64,000 bases of DNA from Bacteroidia bacterium (GTDB lineage Bacteria > Bacteroidota > Bacteroidia > Cytophagales > Cyclobacteriaceae), in the NCBI GenBank assembly GCA_030432655.1, contig JAUILA010000013.1, positions 1-64,000 of the forward strand, in the 5' to 3' direction. Below the pieces are notes generated by a model. The model saw only the letters and a list, made by a program, of their open reading frames with translations, did no database searches and was not told the DNA's origin. Shown here one piece after another: positions 34,263-43,714 of the stretch (its first letter is position 1; each line of letters begins with the position of its first letter). Made by a program: the position numbers and the translations under genes.

Positions 34263-35071
34263 AACTGGCAACCTATAAACAAATACCCACACTGATAATG
34301 CTTCTGTTTGCGGCGGGAGCACTGGCAACTCTTTACCTTCTGTTTGGATTGTCAAATGACCTGGCACTGGAAGCAGGCGTACTCTCTACGGGAGAAGTTG
34401 AACGTGTGCAGCCTTTTATGTTCAGAATCCAGGTGCTGATGACAATCACACTGGCTGCCGGTTTCGGTGGATTGCTGGTCCTCTCCCGACAAACCCGGGT
34501 ACAGGAGGTCTATGTCGAACAAATGCGGCGTCAGGAGGAAAAAGAAGAAGCTGACCGGCAAACAAAAGAATCCAAAATACAGGACCTTGAATGGATCGAT
34601 GACCTGCTGAAAGAAGCGAATAACGATGAAAGCCTTCAAAAGAAAGTATTTGAACGCCTTTGTAAAAAATCGGAAGCGGTGGCAGGCGCTTATTACGTCC
34701 GGGATGAAAGCAAGTTTACACTTACTCATCACTACGCACTGGCCCTGGGAGACTCACAAACATTCTCCTACGAGAATGGAGAAGGACTGGTAGGCCAGGC
34801 TGCCAAATCCGGAAAAAAGATGGTCGTCAATGAAATCCCTCAAAACGGAATGCGTGTGGTATCAGGACTTGGTGAAAGTGCACCGAAAAACCTGATCATC
34901 CTGCCAGTGGTAGTCGGCGGCGAAACGGTGGCTGTCAGCGAAATAGGTACATTTCACGTACCGGAGAAAGAAACAATCAGGGGCCTCGAAGAAGCGCATA
35001 AAAAGTTTGCATCCTTTCTTGAGCCTAAACCGGAGAAAAAGAAAACAAAAACAACAAGCGGTAAATCCTAA
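34259..35071 (+). CDS. Membrane-anchored GAF-domain protein
   Basis: 270 residues: two membrane helices (about 11-30 and 58-78), a charged coiled coil (about 82-112) and a GAF domain (about 120-245, GAYYVRDESKFTLTHHYAL and ENGEGLVGQAAKSGKKMVVNEIP). A Lys-rich tail follows. The same ENGEGLVGQAA/AEGLVGQAA block occurs in the GAF domain of the next gene product, so both may sense the same kind of ligand or dimerise. It is translationally coupled to CheB and is followed 11 nt later by the SpoIIE gene. Confidence 0.85.
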   Translation: MKLATYKQIPTLIMLLFAAGALATLYLLFGLSNDLALEAGVLSTGEVERVQPFMFRIQVLMTITLAAGFGGLLVLSRQTRVQEVYVEQMRRQEEKEEADRQTKESKIQDLEWIDDLLKEANNDESLQKKVFERLCKKSEAVAGAYYVRDESKFTLTHHYALALGDSQTFSYENGEGLVGQAAKSGKKMVVNEIPQNGMRVVSGLGESAPKNLIILPVVVGGETVAVSEIGTFHVPEKETIRGLEEAHKKFASFLEPKPEKKKTKTTSGKS

Positions 35072-35082
35072 CGAACCGAGCT

Positions 35083-38000
35083 ATGTTTAAAAAAATAAGT
35101 ATTCGAACTAAGATCACGGCGCTTATTATGGGTGTCGTACTCATCACTGTCCTGGTCACCCATTACCTGGCGTTCCAGATCAACCAACAGGCAGTGGAAC
35201 AAAAATACCAGGACAACCTGTCCCTGCTGGCCCAAAACAAGGCGCTGGAGGTATCCCTGTTGCTCAACCATCTTTCCAGCAACCTGCAATACATCAGCCA
35301 GAGTGAATTACTGGAGAATGACGGTGGTGCCGGTCAGGACGATGGCGGTTTGGGTTTCTTTGTGGTATCCGATACGGATGACAGCGAAGATGACTTCATC
35401 ATTGCGGATGATGCGGAGAATGAAACCGGCGGATTTGATGGAAATGATAGCGGTATGGACCTGTTTGCAGCTGAGGGCGAAGCGGATTTGTTTGGAGAAT
35501 CTCCGGAGAATACAGGGAAGGATATAGGTGAAGTACTTACCAGGCTTAAAGACGGGTTCGGACTCTCCGCCGTACACCTTACCAAAACAGACGGCAAGGT
35601 GATCAAGAGTACCAAAAGCTCACTGAATAATCAGAATTTTCCCGATCCGGCCCGTATTATTTCCAGTGCAACGAACGGCTTGTATTTCAGTGAGGTTTAC
35701 GGAGATACATTTTATGCTGCAGTACCGGTTACAACAAATGCTGAGAAACAATTGCTGATATACGAGGTGAGTGCCCAGGTGCTTAACAATATCCTGAGCG
35801 ATACACTGGGACTTGGCAAAACAGGTGAAATCGTAGTGGCAAGCCGCGATGAAAAAACCAACCGGATTTCACTGATTAACAAACTCCGTCACAAACCGGA
35901 AGACAGCGTGGAAGTGATCACCGCTAATGAACGACAAAACATTGCTGCGCTGGCCGCCGTAAACGGAGAAACGGGGGCTACCTTTGACATTGATTACCGT
36001 GGCGCAAGGGTGCTGACCGCCTATGCACCGGTACCGGATACCCGCTGGGGAGTTATCGCCAAGATAGATTCCAGCGAAATATTCTCGAGCATTCAGGATT
36101 CTATCGGAACCTATATACTTTCAGGCTCGCTGATCATGCTGGCTACACTCGGACTTTGTTTTGTATTTGCCGGCAAGCTCACTTACCCGCTTGAATCCCT
36201 GAAGGCCAATATTGAAATGCTCGGACAGGGAATTCTCCCGGCCAAAGTTGACCGCCAGTCCAACGATGAATTCGGTGATATGGCCGATAGCGTGGATACC
36301 CTGGCCAAATCACTTCGCAATACAGCACATTTTGCTGAGGAAATCGGAGAAGGAAATTTTGACGCTGAATTTACCCCTATGTCGGGACAGGATTCGCTGG
36401 GGAGCGCCCTGGTAACAATGCGCACCAACCTGATTGACGCAGAGAAAAGAGACAAGGAGCGGAACTGGATCGTGACCGGAGTGGCCGAGATCGGCGAGAT
36501 CCTGCGTTCGTCAGACAACCTCGAAAAACTGGGCGACGATGTTATTGAATATATTATCGGAAAAATCGATGCCATTCAGGGGGCCTTTTATGTCGTCAAT
36601 GAGAAAGACGATCAGAAAGTGCTTCAGATTACCTCAAGTTTTGCCTACAACCGGAAAAAATACCTGAAGGGTGAATATAAATTTGCCGAGGGGCTCGTGG
36701 GCCAGGCCGCGGCAGAAATGGATTCCATTCTCCGCACCGAGGTGCCGGATGAATATGTTTCCGTAACATCAGGAATTCTTGGGGATCAGAAACCATCCTG
36801 TATCCTGATTGTGCCCCTGGTAGCCGAAGAAACGGTCTATGGCGCCCTTGAATTCGCCGGATTCCATAAATTCTCTGACAGTGAAGTACGATTTGTGGAA
36901 GAGCTGTCCGTCATTATGGCGCGTACGGTCTTCAATATCAAAGTCAACGAGCGGACACGCAAACTGCTGGCAGAATCACAGGAAATGAGTTCCGAGCTTC
37001 AGGAAAAACAGGAAATCCTGAGACAGAATGCCGAGGAAATGCAGGCGACCCAGGAAGAATTACAACGCTCAAATGCAAGGCTTGAAGAGCAGATAGAAGA
37101 AGTGAACCGTACACAAAAACGTATGCAGCTTCTCCTGGAGAATGCTTCTGAGGTTATCACCATCTACGAAAAGGATGGAACTATCAAATATATCAGTCCG
37201 TCTGTCGAACCTATTCTGGGATATTCCCAGAACGAAATGGTGGGAGAAAACGATTTGGAGAAGGTGCATTCAGATAGCAGAAAAGCATTCTCCAAAATGC
37301 TGAAGACCCTGCTTGAAAAACCAGGGGAGCATGTAACCATGCAATACGAATACCGGACCAAGGAGGGTGAATTCATCTGGATGGAAGCAACCGGAAACAA
37401 CTTCCTCGATAATCCGGCGATTGGCGGATTGGTGGTGAACTCACAGAATATCACTGAACGCAAGCGGGCCGAGCAGGAACAGCGGATGCGTTCCAAAATG
37501 CAGGCCCTTTCAGAAAATTCTCCGGACCTGATCACGCGCCTGGAGCAGGGAGCTATCTCCTATATAAACCCGGTGATCGAACAGTATACCGGCAAGAAAC
37601 CCAATGACTACCTGAACCGGTCGGTCGAAGAGTCTGACCTTAACAAGGCCATCCTTGACCAGTGGCTCCAGATCGTTGAAGACGTAAAAACCAACGATGA
37701 TAAAGTCAGCACCGAAATGGATTTCCCTTCCGAAATGGGCGATCGCATTATGCAGGTCAACGCCATTCCGGAATACGATGAGAATGAATCATTCGAATCG
37801 GTCCTGGTGGTATCACATGATATCACCCAGCGAAAGCTGATCGAGATGGATATCCAGAACAAGAACAAAAAGATCGCGGACAGTATCAACTACGCTAAGC
37901 GGATCCAGAACGCGATTCTCCCGGATAATACCATTATCAGGAAAAACCTGCCTGATTCATTTATTCTCTACAAACCCAAGGATGTGGTAAGTGGTGATTT

Positions 38001-38625
38001 CCCCTGGTATGTACAGGTGGGTGACATCATGTACATCGCCGCGGTGGATTGTACGGGACACGGGGTACCGGGAGCACTGCTGTCGCTGATCGGGTATTTC
38101 CTGCTAAATGACATTGTCAGGAGCCGAAAAATCTCCGACCCGGGGAAAATTCTGGATATCCTGGACGACGGGGTAACCACGACGTTGCGACAGGATCAGG
38201 ACGACTCGCGCACCAAGGACGGTATGGATATCGCCCTGTGTAAGATCGATACGAAGCAGCGGAAGGTGGAATTCGCCGGGGCGCACCGTCCGCTTTACAT
38301 CATGAAAAAAGGTGAAATGGAGGAGATCAAGGGCAATAAGTTTGCCATTGGCGGTGGTATTTACAAGAACCAGACGAATTTCACCAATTTCAAAGTATCG
38401 CTGAACAAAGGAGATTCGATCTACTTCTGTTCAGACGGATTCCCGGATCAGTTCGGCGGACCTCAGAATCGTAAATTCGGTCCGAAACGTCTGCGCCAGA
38501 TGATCACGGAGATCCATAAAAAACCGATGCAGGAGGCCTACGACATATTTGATAAGGAGTGGGAAGACTGGAAAGGAGAAGAAAATCAGACAGACGATAT
38601 GCTGCTGATCGGCATTAAATTTTAA
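35083..38625 (+). CDS. SiaA-like PP2C/SpoIIE phosphatase with sensor, HAMP, GAF and PAS domains
   Basis: 1180 residues: membrane helix (about 9-29), extracytoplasmic Cache-like sensor (30-340) holding a strongly acidic insert (about 79-148), second membrane helix (343-366), HAMP (367-413), GAF (about 459-620), coiled coil (628-690), two PAS domains (about 690-800 and 806-920) and a PP2C/SpoIIE phosphatase (about 930-1180). The metal-binding acids of the PP2C fold are visible in VVSGDF, AAVDCTGHGVPGA, SDGFPDQ and TDDMLL. The next two genes are SiaB and SiaC, so this is the SiaA-type phosphatase expected to dephosphorylate SiaC when the signal is present. The coiled coil with Glu-Glu/Gln-Glu pairs is a possible target of CheR/CheB (inference). 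Confidence 0.92.
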   Translation: MFKKISIRTKITALIMGVVLITVLVTHYLAFQINQQAVEQKYQDNLSLLAQNKALEVSLLLNHLSSNLQYISQSELLENDGGAGQDDGGLGFFVVSDTDDSEDDFIIADDAENETGGFDGNDSGMDLFAAEGEADLFGESPENTGKDIGEVLTRLKDGFGLSAVHLTKTDGKVIKSTKSSLNNQNFPDPARIISSATNGLYFSEVYGDTFYAAVPVTTNAEKQLLIYEVSAQVLNNILSDTLGLGKTGEIVVASRDEKTNRISLINKLRHKPEDSVEVITANERQNIAALAAVNGETGATFDIDYRGARVLTAYAPVPDTRWGVIAKIDSSEIFSSIQDSIGTYILSGSLIMLATLGLCFVFAGKLTYPLESLKANIEMLGQGILPAKVDRQSNDEFGDMADSVDTLAKSLRNTAHFAEEIGEGNFDAEFTPMSGQDSLGSALVTMRTNLIDAEKRDKERNWIVTGVAEIGEILRSSDNLEKLGDDVIEYIIGKIDAIQGAFYVVNEKDDQKVLQITSSFAYNRKKYLKGEYKFAEGLVGQAAAEMDSILRTEVPDEYVSVTSGILGDQKPSCILIVPLVAEETVYGALEFAGFHKFSDSEVRFVEELSVIMARTVFNIKVNERTRKLLAESQEMSSELQEKQEILRQNAEEMQATQEELQRSNARLEEQIEEVNRTQKRMQLLLENASEVITIYEKDGTIKYISPSVEPILGYSQNEMVGENDLEKVHSDSRKAFSKMLKTLLEKPGEHVTMQYEYRTKEGEFIWMEATGNNFLDNPAIGGLVVNSQNITERKRAEQEQRMRSKMQALSENSPDLITRLEQGAISYINPVIEQYTGKKPNDYLNRSVEESDLNKAILDQWLQIVEDVKTNDDKVSTEMDFPSEMGDRIMQVNAIPEYDENESFESVLVVSHDITQRKLIEMDIQNKNKKIADSINYAKRIQNAILPDNTIIRKNLPDSFILYKPKDVVSGDFPWYVQVGDIMYIAAVDCTGHGVPGALLSLIGYFLLNDIVRSRKISDPGKILDILDDGVTTTLRQDQDDSRTKDGMDIALCKIDTKQRKVEFAGAHRPLYIMKKGEMEEIKGNKFAIGGGIYKNQTNFTNFKVSLNKGDSIYFCSDGFPDQFGGPQNRKFGPKRLRQMITEIHKKPMQEAYDIFDKEWEDWKGEENQTDDMLLIGIKF

Positions 38626-38688
38626 CCTAACACGACCTCTTATTTTTCATATATAAACATTGTTTCACGTAATTAACCAAAAACACTT

Positions 38689-39219
38689 ATGAGGTATATT
38701 TTTGATTTACACCAGACTATGGTCGACGAGCACCTCATACTGGTTTACGAAGGGGAGTTTACCCAGGAAATAACTAAATCAGTATTGGCAATGGCCGAAC
38801 GAAACATGGACTCTACTGGTGAGGAGTCAACCATCAAACGTAAGGTATTCAACGTGATGGTGGAATGCTTACAGAATATTGTTAAGCATGCAGATCATGA
38901 AGACCGGGACAACGCTGCCATTTTCCTGATCGGACGCAATGATGATAATTATCATATCATCTCAGGTAATCCGATTAAAACAGATGAAAAGGAAAAACTC
39001 AGCGCGAGTCTTGAACAGATCAACAGTCTTGACAAAGACGGCCTGAAGCAGCTTTATAAGAATATCATCAAGAACACGGAGATATCTGATAAAGGCGGCG
39101 CCGGGTTGGGATTTGTAGACATGGCCAGGAAATCGGGCCGCAAGCTTGTGTACGAGTTTGTGGATACCAATAATGGCACATCGTTTTTCTGTCTCAAATG
39201 TTCTATTCCACGAGCATAA
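38689..39219 (+). CDS. siaB: SiaB-family (DUF6272) protein kinase
   Basis: 176 residues. GHKL-type ATPase features: VMVECLQNIVKHADH (N box, near 61-75) and GGAGLGFVDMARKSG (G box, near 139-153). This is the layout of SiaB, which phosphorylates SiaC on a threonine. It is preceded by a 63-nt spacer and is followed 36 nt later by the SiaC gene. Cytoplasmic. Confidence 0.9.
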   Translation: MRYIFDLHQTMVDEHLILVYEGEFTQEITKSVLAMAERNMDSTGEESTIKRKVFNVMVECLQNIVKHADHEDRDNAAIFLIGRNDDNYHIISGNPIKTDEKEKLSASLEQINSLDKDGLKQLYKNIIKNTEISDKGGAGLGFVDMARKSGRKLVYEFVDTNNGTSFFCLKCSIPRA

Positions 39220-39255
39220 TCCCTAATTGTTTAACTCAAATTGACTTACACTATC

Positions 39256-39618
39256 ATGGAAATATTAAATCTTGAAGGAACTGAGGATACGCCAAAAATA
39301 ATCCTCGATAAAGGAAACGGGATCTTTGAAATCTCCGGAAGATCATTACCGGAAGACTCCGCGGAATTCTACCAGCCTGTACTGGACTGGATTGACTCTT
39401 ATGCTGCGGATCCTAATGCTTCTACGGACTTTGTTTTTAAACTGGAATATTTCAACACCGCCTCTTCCAAACTTATACTGGATGTTTTGTCGGCACTGGA
39501 AGACATCGATGGAATGACAATCCACTGGTATTTCCACGAGGATGACGAGGACATGGAAGAAGCCGGAGAAGAATTCTCCGAATTGGTTGAATTGCCATTT
39601 GAATTCAAAACCTACTAA
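39256..39618 (+). CDS. siaC: SiaC-family (DUF1987) regulatory phosphoprotein
   Basis: 120 residues from the ATG at 39256 (a TTG at 39241 is also in frame but lies in the spacer). Core block LEYFNTASSKLILDVL with Thr at position 68, the same number as the phosphorylated Thr68 of P. aeruginosa SiaC. In that system unphosphorylated SiaC binds and activates the diguanylate cyclase SiaD; none is encoded here. It is followed 32 nt downstream by the ABC transporter gene, the best local candidate target (inference). Confidence 0.92.
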   Translation: MEILNLEGTEDTPKIILDKGNGIFEISGRSLPEDSAEFYQPVLDWIDSYAADPNASTDFVFKLEYFNTASSKLILDVLSALEDIDGMTIHWYFHEDDEDMEEAGEEFSELVELPFEFKTY

Positions 39619-39650
39619 TTAATTATTAATCAACTGGTCAACGCGGGCAT

Positions 39651-42600
39651 ATGAGTGAGGAAATACTTAAGGCACTTACCCAACTTTTTGCGATAATCAC
39701 CAAACAGGACGGTGGTGTGACCGAAAAAGAACGTGAATTCGTCATCGGCTTCTTCAAAAAAGAGCTGGATGAAGAGTCCGTCAGGGAATACCTGGGCTTG
39801 TACGACAAGTTTTCCGGGTACGGTGAATCAGAATCAGAAACGGATGAAGGCGATAAGAAAAAGAAGCTGACTTCGGTGCGCGATTCTGTAAAGACCCTTG
39901 GTCTTTGCCGGAAGATCAACAAAACACTAACCCAGAAGCAAAAGGTGGTAGTTCTGATTAAAATCCTGGAGCTGGTTGCTTCGGACAAGAACTTCACCCC
40001 GCAGCGGATGGAAATTATTGATACGATCAGCACGGTATTTAATATCGACAAGACGGAATACAAGCTGATCGAAAGTTTTGTGATCAAGGAAGAGGCTAAG
40101 TGCCTGGATTTTGACGACATCCTGGTTGTTGATGACAAAGAGCAGGAGGCGGATGCCAATAGCAAACACCTGCGCGAGGACATCAACGGTACGCTTCTGT
40201 TCCTCAGGATCCGCAGTGTGGACATGTTCTTCTCCAGGTATATCGGGCATGACGAAGTGATTCTGAATGGATTTATCATGCAGCCGGAAAGGGTTTACCT
40301 GTTCTCACACGGCAGCACTGTCAAAACCGCCCAGGGAGCAGCACTGTATTACAGTGACCTGGTGGCGCTGTTTAACGAGGAGATCCGGACCACCAAGCTT
40401 TCATTCAACGCCGATATCGAACGGTTTACTTTCCCGAACGGAGCCACAGGGCTGCGGGATGTGCACATTTCAGAAGGACCCGGGCGCCTGATAGGCATTA
40501 TGGGTGCCAGTGGTGCCGGCAAGACCACCTTGCTGAATGTCATGGCCGGCATTGAGAATCCGGGGGACGGGACAGTGCGCATCAATGGAGTGGATATTCA
40601 CCGAAACAAGGAAAAGGTGCGTGGCGTAATCGGGTATGTCTCCCAGGATGACCTCCTGATTGAGGAGCTTACCGTTTACGACAACCTGTATTACAATGCG
40701 AAACTCTGCTTCGCCGATTCCACGGAAGAAGAAATCAGTGAACGAGTACTTAAAGTCCTGGAAAGCCTCGGACTTGATCAGCGAAAAGACCTGAAAGTAG
40801 GAAATCCGCTGGATAAGACGATCAGCGGCGGACAGCGCAAAAGGCTGAATATCGCCCTGGAGCTGATCCGTGAACCGGCCGTCATGTTTGTGGATGAGCC
40901 GACATCCGGTTTGTCGTCCAGGGACTCGGAGAATGTAATCGACCTTCTCAAAGAACTTTCCCTGAAAGGAAAACTGATCTTTGTGGTTATTCACCAGCCG
41001 TCTTCGGACATCTACAAGATGTTCGATAAAATGTATATCATGGACACCGGTGGTTATCCGGTATTCTACGGAAATCCGGTTGCTGCGGTGACGTACTTCA
41101 AGCAGGTGACCAACCAGGTAGACAGCGAACGCGGGCAGTGCGACAGCTGTGGTAATGTAAACCCGGAGCAGATATTTAATATTATTGAAGCGCGGGTGGT
41201 CGATGAATACGGCCAGCTGACCAACAAGCGAAAGATTAGTCCGCAAGGCTGGCATGAACATTTTAAGGAGAATTTCTCGCCGGAACCGGTGGAGGACATT
41301 AAAGAAACTCCGCCACAGTCACTTTCTATTCCTTCCAAATTAAAGCAAAGCCTCGTATTCCTGACGCGGGATTTCCTGGCGAAAATTGCCAACAAACAAT
41401 ATCTGCTTATAAACCTCCTGGAAGCACCCCTGCTGGCGGTGATCCTGGCCTTTATCATTCGTTACAGAAGCAGTCCGAATGGCCAGGAATACATCTTCCG
41501 GTTTAATGAGAATATCCCGGCGTACATGCTCATGAGTATTATCGTGGCATTGTTCATGGGGCTTACAGTCAGCGCCGAAGAGATCATACGGGACAGGAAG
41601 ATCCTGAAACGGGAATCCTTTCTGAATCTTAGCTGGAACAGCTACCTGGTCTCCAAACTTACGCTGCTTTTCTTCCTGTCTGCCATCCAGACACTGTCTT
41701 TTGTGCTGATAGGAAACTGGATCCTGGAGATCCATGATATGACCTGGTCGTTCTGGCTGGTCCTGTTTTCAACGTCGTGTTTTGCCAATGTTCTGGGACT
41801 CAATATCTCCTCCGCATTTAAATCAGCGGTAACCGTGTATATTATGATCCCGCTTGTCCTGATCCCCCAAATGATCCTGAGCGGACTGCTCTTCAGCTTC
41901 GACCGCCTGAATGATGTAATCAGCACAAGGGGCAAGGTGCCGGTGGTCGCCGACCTGATGGCCTCCCGATGGGCCTATGAAGCCATGGCCGTGCACCAGT
42001 TCAAAAATAACAGCTACGAATACCTCTATTACGACCTGGAGCTGACCGAAGCGGAGGCCGATTTCAAGGCAGCTTATATCCAGCCGCATCTTGCCGAGAA
42101 AGTACGCTGGCTCCGCGATAACGCCGCGGTCGACAGCCTGGCCCGGGAGCGCAGGGAGATTACACGAATGTTGCACAATTTTATCGCCCGGGAAGAATTC
42201 ACGGAGGGACTGCCGGACAAGATCCAGTCGGGCATACCGAAAAATCTCGAATCTGCTGACCTGGACGCACTTGACGCGTACCTGGAAAAGTACCAGCAGC
42301 ACTACCGGCAGCAATTTAACGAGGCCGTAGAGGAGAAAGAAAAGAAAGCCTATTTCTATGAGAATAATTACCAGGATTATGATCTGAATATTTACAAAAA
42401 TGCTTACTTCAATGAAAGCCTGGCAGATCTGGTAACAAACGCCACCGAAACCGATCGCCTGATAGAATATGACGGTGAACTTATCCAGCAGGTGAACGCG
42501 ATTTTCCATACACCGGAAGCTTCCGATAACCCGCTGAATTACAGGGCTCACTTTTTCGCACCGGTTAAATACTTCATGGGAAATTACATAGATACATTCT

Positions 42601-42725
42601 GGTTTAATCTCATCGTAATCTGGCTTATGTCGGTGCTTTTGTACGTTACTTTATACTTCGAATGGTTCCGGAAGGGCCTCGAAGCTATGGGAAAAATTTC
42701 AATTTATGGAAAGAAGGGGGATTAA
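39651..42725 (+). CDS. ABCG-like half-transporter with TerB-like N-terminal domain
   Basis: 1024 residues: helical TerB-like domain (about 1-140, VTEKEREFVIGFFKKEL), a middle region (about 150-245) containing a LRIRSVDMFF and GHDEVILNG section, then an ATPase with Walker A GASGAGKTT (near 285), ABC signature SGGQRKRLNIAL (near 392) and Walker B VMFVDEPTSG (near 412). The C-terminal permease has about six helices (from 575, with a large helical domain 780-960 before the last helix). Two half-transporters should form one pump in the inner membrane. The position after SiaC suggests control by the phospho-state of SiaC. Substrate unknown. Confidence 0.88.
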   Translation: MSEEILKALTQLFAIITKQDGGVTEKEREFVIGFFKKELDEESVREYLGLYDKFSGYGESESETDEGDKKKKLTSVRDSVKTLGLCRKINKTLTQKQKVVVLIKILELVASDKNFTPQRMEIIDTISTVFNIDKTEYKLIESFVIKEEAKCLDFDDILVVDDKEQEADANSKHLREDINGTLLFLRIRSVDMFFSRYIGHDEVILNGFIMQPERVYLFSHGSTVKTAQGAALYYSDLVALFNEEIRTTKLSFNADIERFTFPNGATGLRDVHISEGPGRLIGIMGASGAGKTTLLNVMAGIENPGDGTVRINGVDIHRNKEKVRGVIGYVSQDDLLIEELTVYDNLYYNAKLCFADSTEEEISERVLKVLESLGLDQRKDLKVGNPLDKTISGGQRKRLNIALELIREPAVMFVDEPTSGLSSRDSENVIDLLKELSLKGKLIFVVIHQPSSDIYKMFDKMYIMDTGGYPVFYGNPVAAVTYFKQVTNQVDSERGQCDSCGNVNPEQIFNIIEARVVDEYGQLTNKRKISPQGWHEHFKENFSPEPVEDIKETPPQSLSIPSKLKQSLVFLTRDFLAKIANKQYLLINLLEAPLLAVILAFIIRYRSSPNGQEYIFRFNENIPAYMLMSIIVALFMGLTVSAEEIIRDRKILKRESFLNLSWNSYLVSKLTLLFFLSAIQTLSFVLIGNWILEIHDMTWSFWLVLFSTSCFANVLGLNISSAFKSAVTVYIMIPLVLIPQMILSGLLFSFDRLNDVISTRGKVPVVADLMASRWAYEAMAVHQFKNNSYEYLYYDLELTEAEADFKAAYIQPHLAEKVRWLRDNAAVDSLARERREITRMLHNFIAREEFTEGLPDKIQSGIPKNLESADLDALDAYLEKYQQHYRQQFNEAVEEKEKKAYFYENNYQDYDLNIYKNAYFNESLADLVTNATETDRLIEYDGELIQQVNAIFHTPEASDNPLNYRAHFFAPVKYFMGNYIDTFWFNLIVIWLMSVLLYVTLYFEWFRKGLEAMGKISIYGKKGD

Positions 42726-42804
42726 CTTACATAGGGTTTACCACCCCCATTTGCATAACATACAGGGAATGATATTTTTGTTTAAACTTTTTACTATTTC
42801 AGCT

Positions 42805-43701
42805 ATGAGGAAATTATTTTTTGGACTTGCAGTCCTGTTTCTCTGGAGCTGCGGAGGGAACAAACCCGACGAATCTGCTTACCAGGAACAGACTGACACA
42901 ACAGCGGTGTCCTCACCACCTATTTCAGAAGAGGTCATATCCAGCATTATTCAGCAAATACCTTCTCCTTTGGAGATATCGGTATTACTGAAAGAATCAG
43001 GAACCAATTACAACCAGGAATTTCTGAACAACCCGGACAACCGGGCCAACTACAACAGCAACTTCCAGAAGGCGCTGAACCTGGGCATCTATGGTACCGA
43101 TCTGGGATATACCAATATCTATGAACAAAGCGGGGACGGCCTTGAATACATGGAGTCGATCAAGTCACTGGCAGATGAACTGAATATCGGGCAATTCTTC
43201 GATATCAGAACTATCGGACGCCTGGCGACAAACAGCAAGAACCTTGATTCATTGCTGCTGATCACCACCCAGAACTTCAATGACATCAATGCGCACCTCC
43301 AGGAGCAAAACCGGTCTAATCTCAGCGTGTTATTGCTTACCGGGGGTTGGATGGAAGCAATGCATATAACCTGTCAGGTAGCTGAGAAGAACCCGGAGAA
43401 TGAAGCGCTGAAGGAAACTATTGGCGAACAAAAAATCATTCTCGACAATATTACAATACTACTGAACTTCTATAAGGAGTCTGACCCGAACGTTGCGGAT
43501 CTGCTTTCAAAGATCAAGTCGCTTGAGGAGGTTTACGAACAGGTAGACATTGTTCATACTTACCAGGAATCAAGCTACGAAATTGTAGACGGGGTGATGG
43601 TGATCAAGGACAATAGTACAAGTGAGATCAAAATCACAGATGAGCAGGTAGCACAGATTCGGGATATTGTCTCATCGATCAGGAAGGACGTAATCATATA
43701 A
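42805..43701 (+). CDS. Lipoprotein of unknown function linked to Sia-ABC cluster
   Basis: 298 residues from ATG 42805, chosen since it starts an SPII signal peptide MRKLFFGLAVLFLWSC; the frame from 42706 would overlap the transporter by 20 nt. The mature part is largely helical (LEISVLLKESGTNYNQEFLN, NLGIYGTDLGYTNIYEQ, GWMEAMHITCQVAEKN). It is found in other Bacteroidota next to similar transporters only to my general impression. Same strand, 79 nt after the transporter. May be a periplasmic or outer-membrane part of the pathway. Confidence 0.75.
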   Translation: MRKLFFGLAVLFLWSCGGNKPDESAYQEQTDTTAVSSPPISEEVISSIIQQIPSPLEISVLLKESGTNYNQEFLNNPDNRANYNSNFQKALNLGIYGTDLGYTNIYEQSGDGLEYMESIKSLADELNIGQFFDIRTIGRLATNSKNLDSLLLITTQNFNDINAHLQEQNRSNLSVLLLTGGWMEAMHITCQVAEKNPENEALKETIGEQKIILDNITILLNFYKESDPNVADLLSKIKSLEEVYEQVDIVHTYQESSYEIVDGVMVIKDNSTSEIKITDEQVAQIRDIVSSIRKDVII

Positions 43702-43706
43702 GGAGG
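43701..43706 (+). promoter_or_regulatory. Strong Shine-Dalgarno AGGAGG
   Basis: AGGAGG, 8 nt before ATG 43715. Stands out in a genome region where strong SD sequences are rare; it overlaps the stop of the preceding gene by one base. Confidence 0.8.
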
Positions 43707-43714
43707 TAAAAGAC

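Noticed and set aside
34762-34785. Second possible inverted GGAGAAT pair
   Set aside because: The second arm is CGAGAATGG, not a true copy; chance.
42706-42804. Extended start for the lipoprotein after the transporter
   Set aside because: Would overlap the transporter and add a charged lead before a good SPII signal peptide beginning at 42805.
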